DNA of 64,000 nucleotides, from positions 4,556,501 to 4,620,500 of the forward strand of contig NZ_CP023202.1 in assembly GCF_000220705.2 (NCBI RefSeq), in the 5' to 3' direction. A program made the position numbers and the translations under genes. The DNA is from Streptomyces xinghaiensis S187. Lineage in GTDB: Bacteria > Actinomycetota > Actinomycetes > Streptomycetales > Streptomycetaceae. The notes under the pieces are model-generated. The model was not told the DNA's origin. It was given only the letters and a program-made list of their open reading frames with translations, and searched no databases. Positions 1-7,812 of this stretch are shown in pieces. The first letter of the stretch is position 1, and every line of letters starts with the position of its first letter.

Positions 1-544
1 CGTTGCCCTGCCGGACGGCGTGCTCGTTGGCGGCCGGGATGCCGACGAGCAGGTAGGCGGTGGCGAAGCCGCCGCTGAGGAGGAGGACGGTCAGCAGGAC
101 GCCGCCCAGCACGATCCGCCAGGTGGGCAGGTAGCGGCGGAAGCCGGTGCGCTGCGCGCGGCGTGCGGCGCCGGCTCCCGCACCGGCATCGGCACCGGCA
201 GCCGCGTCTCCGGCTCCCGCACCGGCTCCCGCACCGGCTCCCGCACCGGCTCCCGCACCGGCTCCCGTACCGGCATCGGCAGCCCCGTCTCCGGCTCCGG
301 CGGCCCCGGCCGCGGCGTCGGCGGTGCCGGCCCCGTGTCCCTGTGCGGCTTCGTCCGCGGCCCCGTGTCCGGTGTCCCCGGCGCTCTGCCCGCCGCCGTC
401 GCCGCCCGCTTCCGGGGCGGCAGCCGGCTCGGTGGGTCCCGGTTCCGGTCGCCCTCCCGGCCCCGGCTCCGGCCCGTTCCCCGGTTCCCGCTCCGGTTCC
501 GGCTCCGGGGAAGGCGGTTTCTGGTGCTGCGGCTCGTCGCTCAT
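1..544 (-). CDS. class A penicillin-binding protein, N-terminal part (cut by window edge)
   Basis: This reading frame starts at the ATG at 544 and runs off the left edge, so only about 181 N-terminal residues are visible. Residues 1-130 are a cytoplasmic low-complexity tail rich in Pro, Glu, Gly and Ala. A basic patch (RRAQRTGFRRYLPTWR) follows, then one membrane anchor (VLGGVLLTVLLLSGGFATAYLLV) and IPAANEHAVRQGN. The pattern 'basic-PTWR-TM-IP.AN..A..Q.N' is what I know from the start of Streptomyces bifunctional transglycosylase/transpeptidases, which polymerise peptidoglycan outside the membrane. No catalytic domain lies in the window, so the call rests on this N-terminal signature. A different single-anchor envelope protein is possible. 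The Gly-Ala part of the tail coincides with a 12-bp tandem repeat at 212-271. Confidence 0.7.
   Translation of the reverse strand, partial: MSDEPQHQKPPSPEPEPEREPGNGPEPGPGGRPEPGPTEPAAAPEAGGDGGGQSAGDTGHGAADEAAQGHGAGTADAAAGAAGAGDGAADAGTGAGAGAGAGAGAGAGAGAGDAAAGADAGAGAGAARRAQRTGFRRYLPTWRIVLGGVLLTVLLLSGGFATAYLLVGIPAANEHAVRQGN
212..271. repeat. 12-bp tandem repeat, five units
   Basis: The unit GGCTCCCGCACC occurs five times in a row (the last unit carries one change, CGTACC). It lies inside the 5' end of the penicillin-binding-protein gene and on that strand encodes a repeated Gly-Ala-Gly-Ala tract in the cytoplasmic tail. Such in-frame repeats can change copy number by slippage without breaking the frame. 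Confidence 0.85.
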
Positions 545-849
545 ATGTCTGGGGACTCCTCGGCCGCCACCGAAGGTTGTACGGCGGCGATCACTGTCGG
601 GCGGGCTGATCAGCGGGCCTGCGCCACGAGGCGGACTGTCGCGTCATCATTTCCGCGTGCTGGGGCCGGGGTGTCCGGCAGCACTGCCGGGACACACCGA
701 AGGCCCTCCCGGGCCACCCTTACGGCTGACCGGATGGCGGAAAAACATGCACGCCCGCCCCGCTCGCCGCGCTAGGGTCATCCATTTGGGGCGATTTCGG
801 CGGCGTCCGGCGGCGGCCGGCGGGGCCCGGCGGTGGTCGGTGCGGCGGG
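545..849. other. intergenic region between divergent PBP gene and ABC operon
   Basis: About 305 bases without a gene. It should hold both divergent promoters. It contains an imperfect hairpin (GTGTCCGGCA / TGCCGGGACAC with one bulge, about 671-696) and a TAGGGT hexamer at 774-779. I see no protein-coding evidence. Confidence 0.5.
774..779 (+). promoter_or_regulatory. candidate -10 box for the ABC exporter operon
   Basis: TAGGGT fits the actinobacterial -10 pattern TANNNT and lies about 70 bases ahead of the GTG start at 850. No convincing -35 hexamer is visible at 17-18 bases upstream, so this is a weak prediction. Confidence 0.25.
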
Positions 850-1713
850 GTGACGAGCGGGGGCGCGGTGCGCGGCGGGGGAGTGCGGCGTGGTGGCGGG
901 CACGGCGGCGGGCCGCGGCTGTACGGGGTGGTGGCCGCGGGCGTCTTCCGGCGCCATACGACGTACCGGATGGCCACGGCCGCGGGTGTCTTCACCAACA
1001 CGGTCTTCGGCTTCATCCTCACCTTCGCCTACACGGCCCTGTGGGAGCAGCGGGACGGGCTCGGCGGCTACGGCCTGTCGCAGGCGCTGACCTACGTCTG
1101 GGTGGGCCAGGCGCTGCTGATGGCGATGGCCACGATGGGCGGCGGCTTCCAGGACGAGCTGATCGAGCGCATCCGCAGCGGCGACATCGCCGTCGACCTC
1201 TTCCGTCCCGCCGATCTCCAGCTGTGGTGGCTGGCGCACGATCTCGGCCGGGCGGCGTTCCATCTGCTGGGGCGGGGAGTGGTGCCGTTGCTGGTGGGCG
1301 GGGCGGTCTTCGATCTGGCGTTCCCCGGCGGGCCGCTGCCGTGGGCGGCGTTCCTGCTGTCGGTGCTGCTGGGCGTGGTGGTGAGCTACGCGATCCGCTT
1401 CCTGGTGGTGCTGTCGGCGTTCTGGCTGCTCGACGGGCAGGGCGTCGTCCAGATCTCGGCGCTGGTGGCGATGTTCTTCTCGGGGATGCTGCTGCCGCTG
1501 ACGGTCTTTCCCGGGCTGCTGGGGGAGGTGGCGCGGATGCTGCCGTGGGCGTCGATGCTCCAGGTCCCCGCGGATGTGTTCCTCGGGAAGTACGGCGGCT
1601 GGGAGCTGGCCGGGGCGTACGGGTTCCAGGCCGGGTGGGCGCTGGCGCTGCTCGCGGCGGGGCGGGTGCTGCAGTCGGTCGCGGTGCGGAGGGTGGTGGT
1701 CCAGGGTGGCTGA
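850..1713 (+). CDS. ABC-2 family transporter permease, first subunit
   Basis: A 287-residue integral membrane protein starting at GTG. After a Gly/Arg-rich N-terminus it has about six hydrophobic segments, for example AGVFTNTVFGFILTFAYTAL, the helix around LLSVLLGVVVSYAIRFLVVL, and LVAMFFSGMLLPLTVF. The general form, with a cytoplasmic loop (ELIERIRSGDIAVDLFRPADL) after the second helix, matches the uncharacterised ABC-2 export permeases of the COG4587 type. It overlaps the next gene by 8 bases, and that gene encodes the partner permease, followed by the ATPase. The three presumably form one exporter; the substrate cannot be read from sequence. Confidence 0.85.
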   Translation: MTSGGAVRGGGVRRGGGHGGGPRLYGVVAAGVFRRHTTYRMATAAGVFTNTVFGFILTFAYTALWEQRDGLGGYGLSQALTYVWVGQALLMAMATMGGGFQDELIERIRSGDIAVDLFRPADLQLWWLAHDLGRAAFHLLGRGVVPLLVGGAVFDLAFPGGPLPWAAFLLSVLLGVVVSYAIRFLVVLSAFWLLDGQGVVQISALVAMFFSGMLLPLTVFPGLLGEVARMLPWASMLQVPADVFLGKYGGWELAGAYGFQAGWALALLAAGRVLQSVAVRRVVVQGG

Positions 1714-2641
1714 CACGCGTCCGCGGACGGCCGGGCCGCCCGGCCCGGTGGCGGCCGGTCCGGACCGGGAGGGCCGGGAGGCTCCGCGAGCGCGGAGGCG
1801 GACACGGCGAGGGGCGGGCGCCCGTGTCCCGCACCGGGCGGCGGCGGGGCTGCGCGCGTATGTCCTGATCACCGCCATGTGGGTGCGCTCGACGATGGTG
1901 TACCGGACGTCGTTCCTGCTGACGGCGCTGGGCAACTTCGCCACCACCGCGCTCGACTTCGTCGCGATCCTGCTGATGTTCTCCCATGTGGAGGCGCTCG
2001 GGGGCTTCGGCTTCGCGGAGGTCGCCCTGCTGTACGGGACCTCGGCCACCGCCTTCGGCCTGGCGCATCTGCTGCTGGGCGGCATGGACGGGCTCGGGGC
2101 CCGGGTCCGGCGCGGGAGCCTGGACGGGATGCTGGTGCGCCCGGTGCCGCTGCTGGCGCAGGTGGCGGCGGACGGCTTCAAGCTGCGCCGGATCGGCCGG
2201 CTCGCGCAGGGGCTGCTGGTGCTGGGCTGGTCGCTGGCCGTCCTGGAGGCCGAGTGGACGCCGCTGACGGTGCTGATGGTGCCGGTGGCGGTGGTGAGCG
2301 GCGCGGCGATCTTCGGCGCGCTGCTCGTCGCGGGCGGTTCCTTTCAGTTCTGGGCGCAGGATGCCGCGGAGGTGCAGAACTCCTTCACCTACGGCGGTAC
2401 GACGTTGCTGCAGTACCCGCCGACGGTGTTCGCGCGGGAGTTGGTGGCCGGGACGGTTTTCGTGGTGCCGTTGGCCTTCGTGAACTGGCTGCCGGTGCTG
2501 TTCGTCCTGGGCCGCGACGACCCGCTGGGCCTGCCGGGCTGGGTCGATTTCCTGTCGCCGCTGGTGGCGGTGGTGTGCTGGGTGCCCGCCGGGCTGGTGT
2601 GGCGGGCGGGACTGGGTTCGTACCGGAGTGCGGGGAGCTGA
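1706..2641 (+). CDS. ABC-2 family transporter permease, second subunit
   Basis: A 311-residue permease. I chose the GTG at 1706 because it overlaps the stop of the preceding permease by 8 bases, a classic coupling arrangement; the open frame extends further upstream without homology. After a hydrophilic Arg/Pro-rich N-terminus it carries about six membrane segments, including FLLTALGNFATTALDFVAIL and VPVAVVSGAAIFGALLVAGG. The conserved loop GARVRRGSLDGMLVRPVPLL resembles the 'I..G.lD..L.RP' loop of COG3694-type permeases. It should pair with the upstream permease to form the membrane channel driven by the downstream ATPase. Confidence 0.85.
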   Translation: MADTRPRTAGPPGPVAAGPDREGREAPRARRRTRRGAGARVPHRAAAGLRAYVLITAMWVRSTMVYRTSFLLTALGNFATTALDFVAILLMFSHVEALGGFGFAEVALLYGTSATAFGLAHLLLGGMDGLGARVRRGSLDGMLVRPVPLLAQVAADGFKLRRIGRLAQGLLVLGWSLAVLEAEWTPLTVLMVPVAVVSGAAIFGALLVAGGSFQFWAQDAAEVQNSFTYGGTTLLQYPPTVFARELVAGTVFVVPLAFVNWLPVLFVLGRDDPLGLPGWVDFLSPLVAVVCWVPAGLVWRAGLGSYRSAGS

Positions 2642-2651
2642 GAGGCGGAGG

Positions 2652-3725
2652 ATGGACGGCGGCGACGGCAGCGGCTACGGCGGCAGCGGCGCGGGAGGCG
2701 GTGCCGGGACGGGCCGTGGCCGGGACGGCGGGACGGGCCCGGGTGGCGCGGAGCCGCTCATCGAACTGGACGGTGTGGAGAAGGTCTTCCGGGTCCGGCG
2801 CCGGGTGGGGCGGCTGCGCCGGGAGCGGCGCGAGGTGCGGGCGGTGGACGGCATCTCCTTCCGGGTGCGGCGCGGCGAGATGGTCGGCTACATCGGTCCC
2901 AACGGCGCGGGGAAGTCCACCACCGTCAAGATGCTCACCGGCATCCTGGTGCCCAGCGCCGGCCGGGTGCGGGTCGCGGGCGCCGATCCGTCGCGGGAGC
3001 GGATGCGGCTGGCGCACCGGATCGGGGTGGTGTTCGGGCAGCGCACCACGCTCTGGTGGGATCTGCCGCTGCGCGACTCGTACGCGCTGGCCCGCCGGCT
3101 GTACCGGATCCCGGACCGCCGTTTCCGGGAGAACCTCGACCGCTGCGTCGAACTGCTCGGTCTCGGAGCGTTGTTGGACGTCCCGGTGCGGCAGCTCTCA
3201 CTGGGCCAGCGGATGCGCGGTGACATCGCGGCGGCCCTGCTGCACGATCCCGAGGTGCTGTATCTGGACGAGCCGACGATCGGCCTCGACGTCCTGAGCA
3301 AGGCGAAGGTCCGGCGCTTTCTCGCCGACGTCAACGCCGAGCGCGGCACCACGGTGCTCCTCACGACCCATGACCTCACCGACATCGAGCAGTTGTGCCG
3401 CCGGGTGATGGTGATCGACCACGGCCGGGTGGTGTTCGACGGCGATCTGGAAGGGCTGCACGCGGCGGGTGGCAGTGAGCGCGTCCTCGTCGTGGACCTG
3501 GAACGGGAGCTGCCGCCGATCGACCTGTCCGGCGCGGGGCTGCCGGGGGTGCGGGTGGTGCGGACGGAGGGCCCGCGGCAGTGGCTGGCGTTCCCGGCGG
3601 GCGGGAGTGCCGCGCCGGTGGTGGCGGCGGTGGCCGCTGAGCATCCGCTGGTGGACCTGTCGGTGCGGGAGCCCGCGATCGAGGACGTCATCGCCCGGAT
3701 GTACGCGGAGCGGGCGGCCTTCTGA
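2652..3725 (+). CDS. ABC transporter ATP-binding protein
   Basis: A 357-residue ATPase with a Gly-rich leader (residues 1-32) followed by a full nucleotide-binding domain: Walker A GPNGAGKST (82-90), Q-loop near VVFGQRTTLWWDLP, signature LSLGQRMRGD, Walker B LYLDEPTIGLD and switch His in TTHDLTD. The C-terminal third has the beta-rich extension seen in COG4586 exporters. The ATG at 2652 lies 10 bases after the upstream permease stop. A GTG at 2628, overlapping the permease gene, is an alternative start adding 8 residues. With the two permeases it completes an export system. Confidence 0.9.
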   Translation: MDGGDGSGYGGSGAGGGAGTGRGRDGGTGPGGAEPLIELDGVEKVFRVRRRVGRLRRERREVRAVDGISFRVRRGEMVGYIGPNGAGKSTTVKMLTGILVPSAGRVRVAGADPSRERMRLAHRIGVVFGQRTTLWWDLPLRDSYALARRLYRIPDRRFRENLDRCVELLGLGALLDVPVRQLSLGQRMRGDIAAALLHDPEVLYLDEPTIGLDVLSKAKVRRFLADVNAERGTTVLLTTHDLTDIEQLCRRVMVIDHGRVVFDGDLEGLHAAGGSERVLVVDLERELPPIDLSGAGLPGVRVVRTEGPRQWLAFPAGGSAAPVVAAVAAEHPLVDLSVREPAIEDVIARMYAERAAF

Positions 3726-3768
3726 GCCGTCGTTTCCGGCCCCGCGGGCTTTCCCTGCCGGGGAACGG

Positions 3769-3797
3769 TTCGCGCGGGGCCGGGTTCTGCCTAGGCT
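3769..3797 (+). promoter_or_regulatory. candidate promoter giving a leaderless DUF1707 transcript
   Basis: TTCGCG (3769-3774), a 17-base spacer and TAGGCT (3792-3797) precede the ATG at 3805 by 7 bases, so transcription would begin at or next to the start codon. No ribosome-binding site is visible, which agrees with a leaderless message. Confidence 0.4.
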
Positions 3798-3804
3798 GAG
3801 GCCC

Positions 3805-4545
3805 ATGATGAGCGAACCTCCTGAACTGCGGGCCTCCGACGCCGACCGTGAACGCGTCGCCGAGGTGCTCCGCGAGGCCGTCGCCGAAGGGCGCCTGACG
3901 ATGGAGGAGTTCGACGAGCGGCTCGACGCGGCCTACCGGGCGCGCACCTACGCCGAGTTGGAGCCGCTGACCCGTGATCTCCCGGTGGGCGGGGCGGCGG
4001 GCCTGCCGGTGGTGCGCGCACCGGGGGAGCCGGCCGCCGCCGGGGCCGCCGGAGAGGTCTCCTGGCCGTCCCGGATCGGCGGCACGCCCAGTTCGAGGTG
4101 GGCGGTCGGCATCCTGGGCGGCTTCCAGCGCCGGGGCCGCTGGGTGGCGCCGCGCCGGTTCACGGCCGTGACGGTGATGGGCGGTGGGGAGATCGATCTG
4201 CGCGAGGCGCGGTTCGAGGACCGCGAGATCGTGATCCGCTGCTTCGCCGTCATGGGCGGGGTGAACGTGGTGGTGCCGCCCGGGATGGGCCTGGACGTCC
4301 GCGGCTTCGGCCTGATGGGCGGCTTCGACCAGAGCAAGGTGGACGAGGGCGATCCGGGCGCGCCGAAGGTCGTGGTCACCGGCTTCGCCTTCTGGGGCGG
4401 GGTCGGCACGGAGCGGAAGCTGCCCAGGGAGGAGCGCCGCCGGCTCAAGGCCGAGCGGAAGCGGCGCGAGCTGGAGGAGAAGGGGGAGAAGGACGGGGGC
4501 CGGGACCGCCTGGAGAAGCGGGAACGCCGGGAGCTGGAGGACTGA
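3805..4545 (+). CDS. DUF1707 / cell-wall-stress-response-like protein
   Basis: A 246-residue soluble protein. Residues 1-55 form a DUF1707 domain (LRASDADRERVAEVLREAVAEGRLTMEEFDERLDAAY, then YAEL..LTRDLP), a short helical module common at the N-termini of actinobacterial envelope proteins. The middle (about 95-205) has Gly-rich beta repeats (VMGGGEIDLREARF, VMGGVNVVVPPGMGLDVRG, LMGGFD) like the LiaF/DUF2154 cell-wall-antibiotic response domain. The C-terminal 40 residues are a charged Lys/Glu/Arg helix. There is no membrane segment. A second ATG immediately follows the first (MM). Confidence 0.8.
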   Translation: MMSEPPELRASDADRERVAEVLREAVAEGRLTMEEFDERLDAAYRARTYAELEPLTRDLPVGGAAGLPVVRAPGEPAAAGAAGEVSWPSRIGGTPSSRWAVGILGGFQRRGRWVAPRRFTAVTVMGGGEIDLREARFEDREIVIRCFAVMGGVNVVVPPGMGLDVRGFGLMGGFDQSKVDEGDPGAPKVVVTGFAFWGGVGTERKLPREERRRLKAERKRRELEEKGEKDGGRDRLEKRERRELED

Positions 4546-4747
4546 CAGGCGACGGGCCGACGGGCCGACGGGCCGACAGGCCGCTCGTGCCCGTGCGGGG
4601 CCGCGGTGATCCGGGGCGCTTGCGCGCCCGGGCACACCGCGTCGCTGAACTTCCGCCTCTCGCCGGCGTCTCCGGGGCGGCGGGGAACACCGCCCCGGCC
4701 CATGGGGGGCAGGACACGGAGGCCGCCCGGCGGCGGTGCCCTCCGTG
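4546..4747. other. intergenic region after the DUF1707 gene
   Basis: Non-coding by appearance; it begins with short GACGGGCC direct repeats just after the stop codon. The remaining spacer up to 5040 holds a large hairpin, a dyad operator and a possible small reading frame, listed separately. Confidence 0.5.
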
Positions 4748-4802
4748 CCGGTGCGCCCGCCCGTCCCCGGGGCAGCGGCCCGGGGACGGGCGGGCGCACC
4801 GG
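4748..4802. terminator. large perfect stem-loop, likely terminator
   Basis: Two 24-base arms (4748-4771 and 4779-4802) are exact reverse complements separated by a 7-base loop. There is no T-run, as is common for terminators in high-GC actinomycetes. It sits between the DUF1707 gene and the CNNM operon. Confidence 0.7.
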
Positions 4803-4869
4803 GTGATCGCCCGGGCGGGGTGCTTTCCGCCGGGGGTGCCGCTCCGGATCCCGGGGCGTCGGCATATCG

Positions 4870-4885
4870 TCTACACGTGTGTAGA
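4870..4885. promoter_or_regulatory. dyad operator TCTACA-N4-TGTAGA, candidate BlaI-family site
   Basis: TCTACA-CGTG-TGTAGA is a perfect 6-bp dyad with a 4-base centre, located upstream of the two-gene CNNM operon. The same dyad (different centre) recurs at 9323-9338 next to blaI. BlaI/MecI repressors are known to bind TACA...TGTA dyads, so a shared BlaI operator is the likely explanation. The assignment to the BlaI protein in this window is inference. Confidence 0.6.
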
Positions 4886-4963
4886 AAGACGGAGCGTGGG
4901 CCGACCTCGCGGCAGCCGCGCCGCCCATGCGTCCCATCGGGGGGAACTGTGAAGGAGCGCGCT

Positions 4964-5062
4964 GTGACCGCCAGACCGGCCGACCCCCCAGGGGGCGGTC
5001 TCCGAGCGTCCCGCGCCGCCGCGCGTGAGGCCGGCTCGCCGTGGGGCGGTGGGCTGTGCTGA
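4964..5062 (+). CDS. possible small leader ORF coupled to the CNNM operon
   Basis: A 32-codon frame starting at GTG with a good ribosome-binding site (GAAGGAG, 6 bases upstream). It ends in a TGA that overlaps the start region of the downstream CNNM gene (alternative GTG at 5056). The peptide is Arg/Ala/Gly/Pro-rich with no recognised domain. Its position suggests translational coupling or a leader role. It could equally be chance in a GC-rich leader. Confidence 0.25.
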   Translation: MTARPADPPGGGLRASRAAAREAGSPWGGGLC

Positions 5063-6369
5063 GCGCCGTACTCGGCCTGCTGGCCGTTCTCGTCCTGACG
5101 CTCGGCACCGGCTACTTCGTCGCCCAGGAGTTCGCGTACGTCGCCGCCGACCGGCTCGCGCTGGCCCGTGAGGCGGCGGCGGGCGACCGGCGGGCCGCAC
5201 GGGCCCTGAAGGTCCTGGAGCGGCTCTCTTTCATGCTCTCCGGTGCGCAGCTCGGCATCACGGTCACCGGACTGGTGGTCGGCTTCCTCGCCGAACCGTC
5301 CGTGTCGGCCCTGCTGAAGCCCGTACTGGACGGCCTCGGGCTGGCCGGCGGCACGGCCACGGCGATCTCCGTCGTGCTGGCCTTCACGATCGCCACCGTC
5401 CTGCAGATGGTGATCGGTGAACTCGCTCCGAAGAACCTGGCGCTCGCCGTGCCGGAGCCGCTGGCGAAGTCCCTGGCCGCCTCCACTCTGCTCTATCTGA
5501 AGATCGTCGGCCCGCTCGTACACGTCTTCGACAGCACCGCCAACAGGCTGCTCCGCAAGGTCGGCATCGAGCCGGTGGAGGAGTTGCACCACGGTGCCAC
5601 CCTGGAAGAGCTGAGCCACCTGATCGGCGAGTCGCACGAGCAGGGGCAGCTTCCGGCGGACACCGCCGAACTCGTCGACCACGCACTGGAGTTCTCCGAG
5701 CGCACCCTCAGCCGGGTGATGGTCCCGCGGGTGGACGCCGTGTTCGTGGACCGGGACGCCACCCTGGCCGGGGCGGCCGGACTGATCGCCGAGCACGGCC
5801 ACTCCAGCTATCCCGTGCTCGGCGGACACCCCGACGACATCGTGGGTGTCATCGGGGTGTGGGAGCTGATGCGGCTGCCCGCCGGCGGCTTCGGGACCAC
5901 GAAGGCGGGCGAGGTGGCCCGGCAGCCGCTGTTCCTGCCCGACACCCTTCCGCTTCCGGAGGCGGTGGCGCAGATGAGAGAGCGGGACGACGAGTTCGCC
6001 GTCGTGCTCGACGAGCACGGGGGCGTCGCCGGCATCGTCACCTACGAGGACATCGCGGAGGAACTGGTCGGAGACATCGCGGACGAGACCGACACCGTCG
6101 TCCGGCTCGCCACCGCCGACGGGGCCGGCTGGCTCGTCGACGCGGGGCGCCGCCTGGACGAGGTCGAGCAGGCCACCGGCATCGCGCTGCCCGAGGAGGA
6201 GGACTACGACACCGTCGCGGGCCTCGTCATCGACCGGCTCGGCCGCTTCCCCGCCGTCGGGGACCGTCTCACCGTGGAGGGTGTCGCGATCGAGGTTCTG
6301 AGCCTGGACCGGCATGTACCGGAACGCGTCCGGATCGAGCGCTCGGCGGCCGAGGAGGCCCAGGCATGA
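5041..6369 (+). CDS. CNNM/CorC-HlyC family transmembrane protein with CBS pair
   Basis: A 442-residue protein. Residues 1-190 are a DUF21/CNNM membrane domain with about four helices (LLAVLVLTLGTGYFVAQEFAYVAADR; the family hallmark MLSGAQLGITVTGL; MVIGELAPKNLAL). Two CBS domains follow (about 205-325, containing RVMVPRVDAVFVD and VLDEHGGVAGIVTYEDI), then a CorC_HlyC C-terminal domain (EEDYDTVAGLVIDRLGRFPAVGD). The family is linked to magnesium/divalent cation transport and to membrane integrity. GTG at 5041 is used; GTG at 5056 is an alternative. Its stop overlaps the next gene's start (ATGA). A BlaI-like dyad lies upstream. Confidence 0.9.
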   Translation: MGRWAVLSAVLGLLAVLVLTLGTGYFVAQEFAYVAADRLALAREAAAGDRRAARALKVLERLSFMLSGAQLGITVTGLVVGFLAEPSVSALLKPVLDGLGLAGGTATAISVVLAFTIATVLQMVIGELAPKNLALAVPEPLAKSLAASTLLYLKIVGPLVHVFDSTANRLLRKVGIEPVEELHHGATLEELSHLIGESHEQGQLPADTAELVDHALEFSERTLSRVMVPRVDAVFVDRDATLAGAAGLIAEHGHSSYPVLGGHPDDIVGVIGVWELMRLPAGGFGTTKAGEVARQPLFLPDTLPLPEAVAQMRERDDEFAVVLDEHGGVAGIVTYEDIAEELVGDIADETDTVVRLATADGAGWLVDAGRRLDEVEQATGIALPEEEDYDTVAGLVIDRLGRFPAVGDRLTVEGVAIEVLSLDRHVPERVRIERSAAEEAQA

Positions 6370-7385
6370 GTTTCCCCATGGCACTGTTCGTGACCGTTCT
6401 GCTCCTCGTCGCCAGCGGGTTCTTCGTGGCCGGTGAGTTCGCCCTGGTCGCGGCCAAGCGTCACCGCATGGAGAAGGCCGCCGAGGAAGGCCGGCGCGGC
6501 GCGAAGGCGGCGCTCGCCGGTATGCGCGAGCTGTCGCTGATGCTCGCCGGCGCCCAGCTGGGGATCACGGTCTGCACGCTCGGGCTCGGCTCGATCTCCA
6601 AGCCCGCCATCTCCCACCAGGTCGATCCCCTGCTGCTGAAGCTCGGCCTGCCCGCCGGGCTCAGCTACGGCATCGCGTTCGCCTTCGCCATGGCTCTCGT
6701 GGTGTTCCTGCACATGGTGGTCGGCGAGATGGCCCCCAAGTCGTGGGCGATCGCCCATCCGGAGCGTTCCGCGATGCTGCTCGGCACGCCCTTCCGGGCC
6801 GTGGTGAAGGCCGTACGGCCGCTGCTCTGGGTCCTCAACCAGGTCAGCAACGCTCTGGTCCGGATGTGCCGCGTACAGCCGCGCGACGAACTGACCGCGG
6901 TCCACAACCGCGAGCAACTCACCCATCTGGTGGAGGAGTCGGAACGGCTCGGCCTGATCAACAAGACCGCCTCCGAAATGATCACCCGGTCGCTGACCGA
7001 GCCGCAGACCCCCCTCGCGGGACTCCAGGTACCCGCTGACGAGATCGTGACCGTGCCGGCCGACGCCGACGTGGACACGATCCTGTCGACGGCCACCGCC
7101 GCCGGCCGGGCACGCCTGCTCGTCAAGGACGGAGAGGCGGTCCTCGGCTCGGTGCACGCGCGGGACGCGCTGGTGGCCCGGGCCCGGGGGCGCGCCGCCA
7201 CGGCTCGCCCGCTCGCCCGGCCGGTCCCGGAGCTGACGGGCACGGACAGCCTCTCCCACGCGGTCGAGCAGCTGCGCCGGCACCGCGCCTCCCTCGCTGT
7301 CATCCGGGACGCGGACGGCCGGCTCACCGGATTGGTCAGCCTGGATGATCTCCTCGCCCGTCTGATGGTGGCGCGCACCACGTAG
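6366..7385 (+). CDS. second CNNM/CorC-HlyC family transmembrane protein
   Basis: A 339-residue paralogue of the upstream gene, coupled to it by a 4-base ATGA overlap. It has the same DUF21 membrane domain (FFVAGEFALVAAKR; LMLAGAQLGITVCTLGLG; VVGEMAPKSWAIAHPE) and a CBS pair (about 220-335, ending in the SLDDLLARLM region). It lacks the CorC_HlyC domain, so it is about 100 residues shorter. Paired long/short CNNM genes are common in actinobacteria and presumably form a hetero-oligomer. A terminator follows at 7400. Confidence 0.9.
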   Translation: MSFPMALFVTVLLLVASGFFVAGEFALVAAKRHRMEKAAEEGRRGAKAALAGMRELSLMLAGAQLGITVCTLGLGSISKPAISHQVDPLLLKLGLPAGLSYGIAFAFAMALVVFLHMVVGEMAPKSWAIAHPERSAMLLGTPFRAVVKAVRPLLWVLNQVSNALVRMCRVQPRDELTAVHNREQLTHLVEESERLGLINKTASEMITRSLTEPQTPLAGLQVPADEIVTVPADADVDTILSTATAAGRARLLVKDGEAVLGSVHARDALVARARGRAATARPLARPVPELTGTDSLSHAVEQLRRHRASLAVIRDADGRLTGLVSLDDLLARLMVARTT

Positions 7386-7399
7386 GCGCGGCCGGGCAC

Positions 7400-7445
7400 A
7401 GGGCCCTCTTCCCGGTGTGTTCCGGAGGGAGGGCCCTTTCCCGGT
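7400..7445 (+). terminator. terminator of the CNNM operon
   Basis: An imperfect hairpin (AGGGCCCTCTTCCCGG, loop, CCGGAGGGAGGGCCCT) starts 15 bases after the CNNM stop and is followed by a T-rich stretch with TTT/TTTT tracts. Confidence 0.65.
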
Positions 7446-7591
7446 TTCCCGGTTTTCCGGCTTCCCGTATGTCCGGTGTGGTGAGCGGGATATCAGTCCG
7501 ACGGCTTGTTCTCGCCCAGGCGCTCGACGAGCCCCTGGGCCTTGTCGACGCCGGCGCCGGCCGCCCGGGGACTGAAGTGGCGGCGAGCACA

Positions 7592-7762
7592 CGCCTGATG
7601 ACGGGCCCCGTGCGACAGGCCCTGATCGAGGCGAGCGAAGGAGCCCAGTTGCTGGTGGTGGGCGCCCGGGGACTCGGTGGTTTCACCGGGCTGATCCTCG
7701 GGTCGGTCAGCCAGGCGCTGCTCCACCACGCTCACTGTCCGGTCGCGGTCGTACGGCACCGT
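7592..7762 (+). pseudogene. universal stress protein remnant (C-terminal part only)
   Basis: About 57 residues match the C-terminal third of UspA-type domains: TRLMTGPVRQALIEASEGAQLLVVGARG followed by GSVSQALLHHAHCPVAVVRHR, i.e. the ATP-binding G-2x-G-9x-G-S region. Upstream in the same frame there is no recognisable N-terminal Usp sequence. The frame also reads on past the usual C-terminal VVR end to 7891, into the next (opposite) gene. This looks like a decayed or truncated usp gene rather than a functional one. Confidence 0.6.
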
Positions 7763-7812
7763 GGAAACGAGGGGCGAGGGGGCCTCCCCGCGCGGCCCGC
7801 GCCTTGCGCACG

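Noticed and set aside
212..271. CRISPR-like repeat array
   Set aside because: The 12-bp units are contiguous without spacers and lie in a coding frame; no cas genes anywhere in the window.
3688..6384. 898-codon open frame on the minus strand
   Set aside because: Antisense to the DUF1707 and CNNM genes; composition is of a shadow frame (His/Gln/Arg/Pro-rich), no ribosome-binding site, no family.
7493..7560. Minus-strand reading GVDKAQGLVERLGENKPSD as the end of a small stress protein
   Set aside because: It resembles the C-terminus of short helical Streptomyces proteins but has no start or body upstream, overlaps the Usp remnant, and is too short to support.
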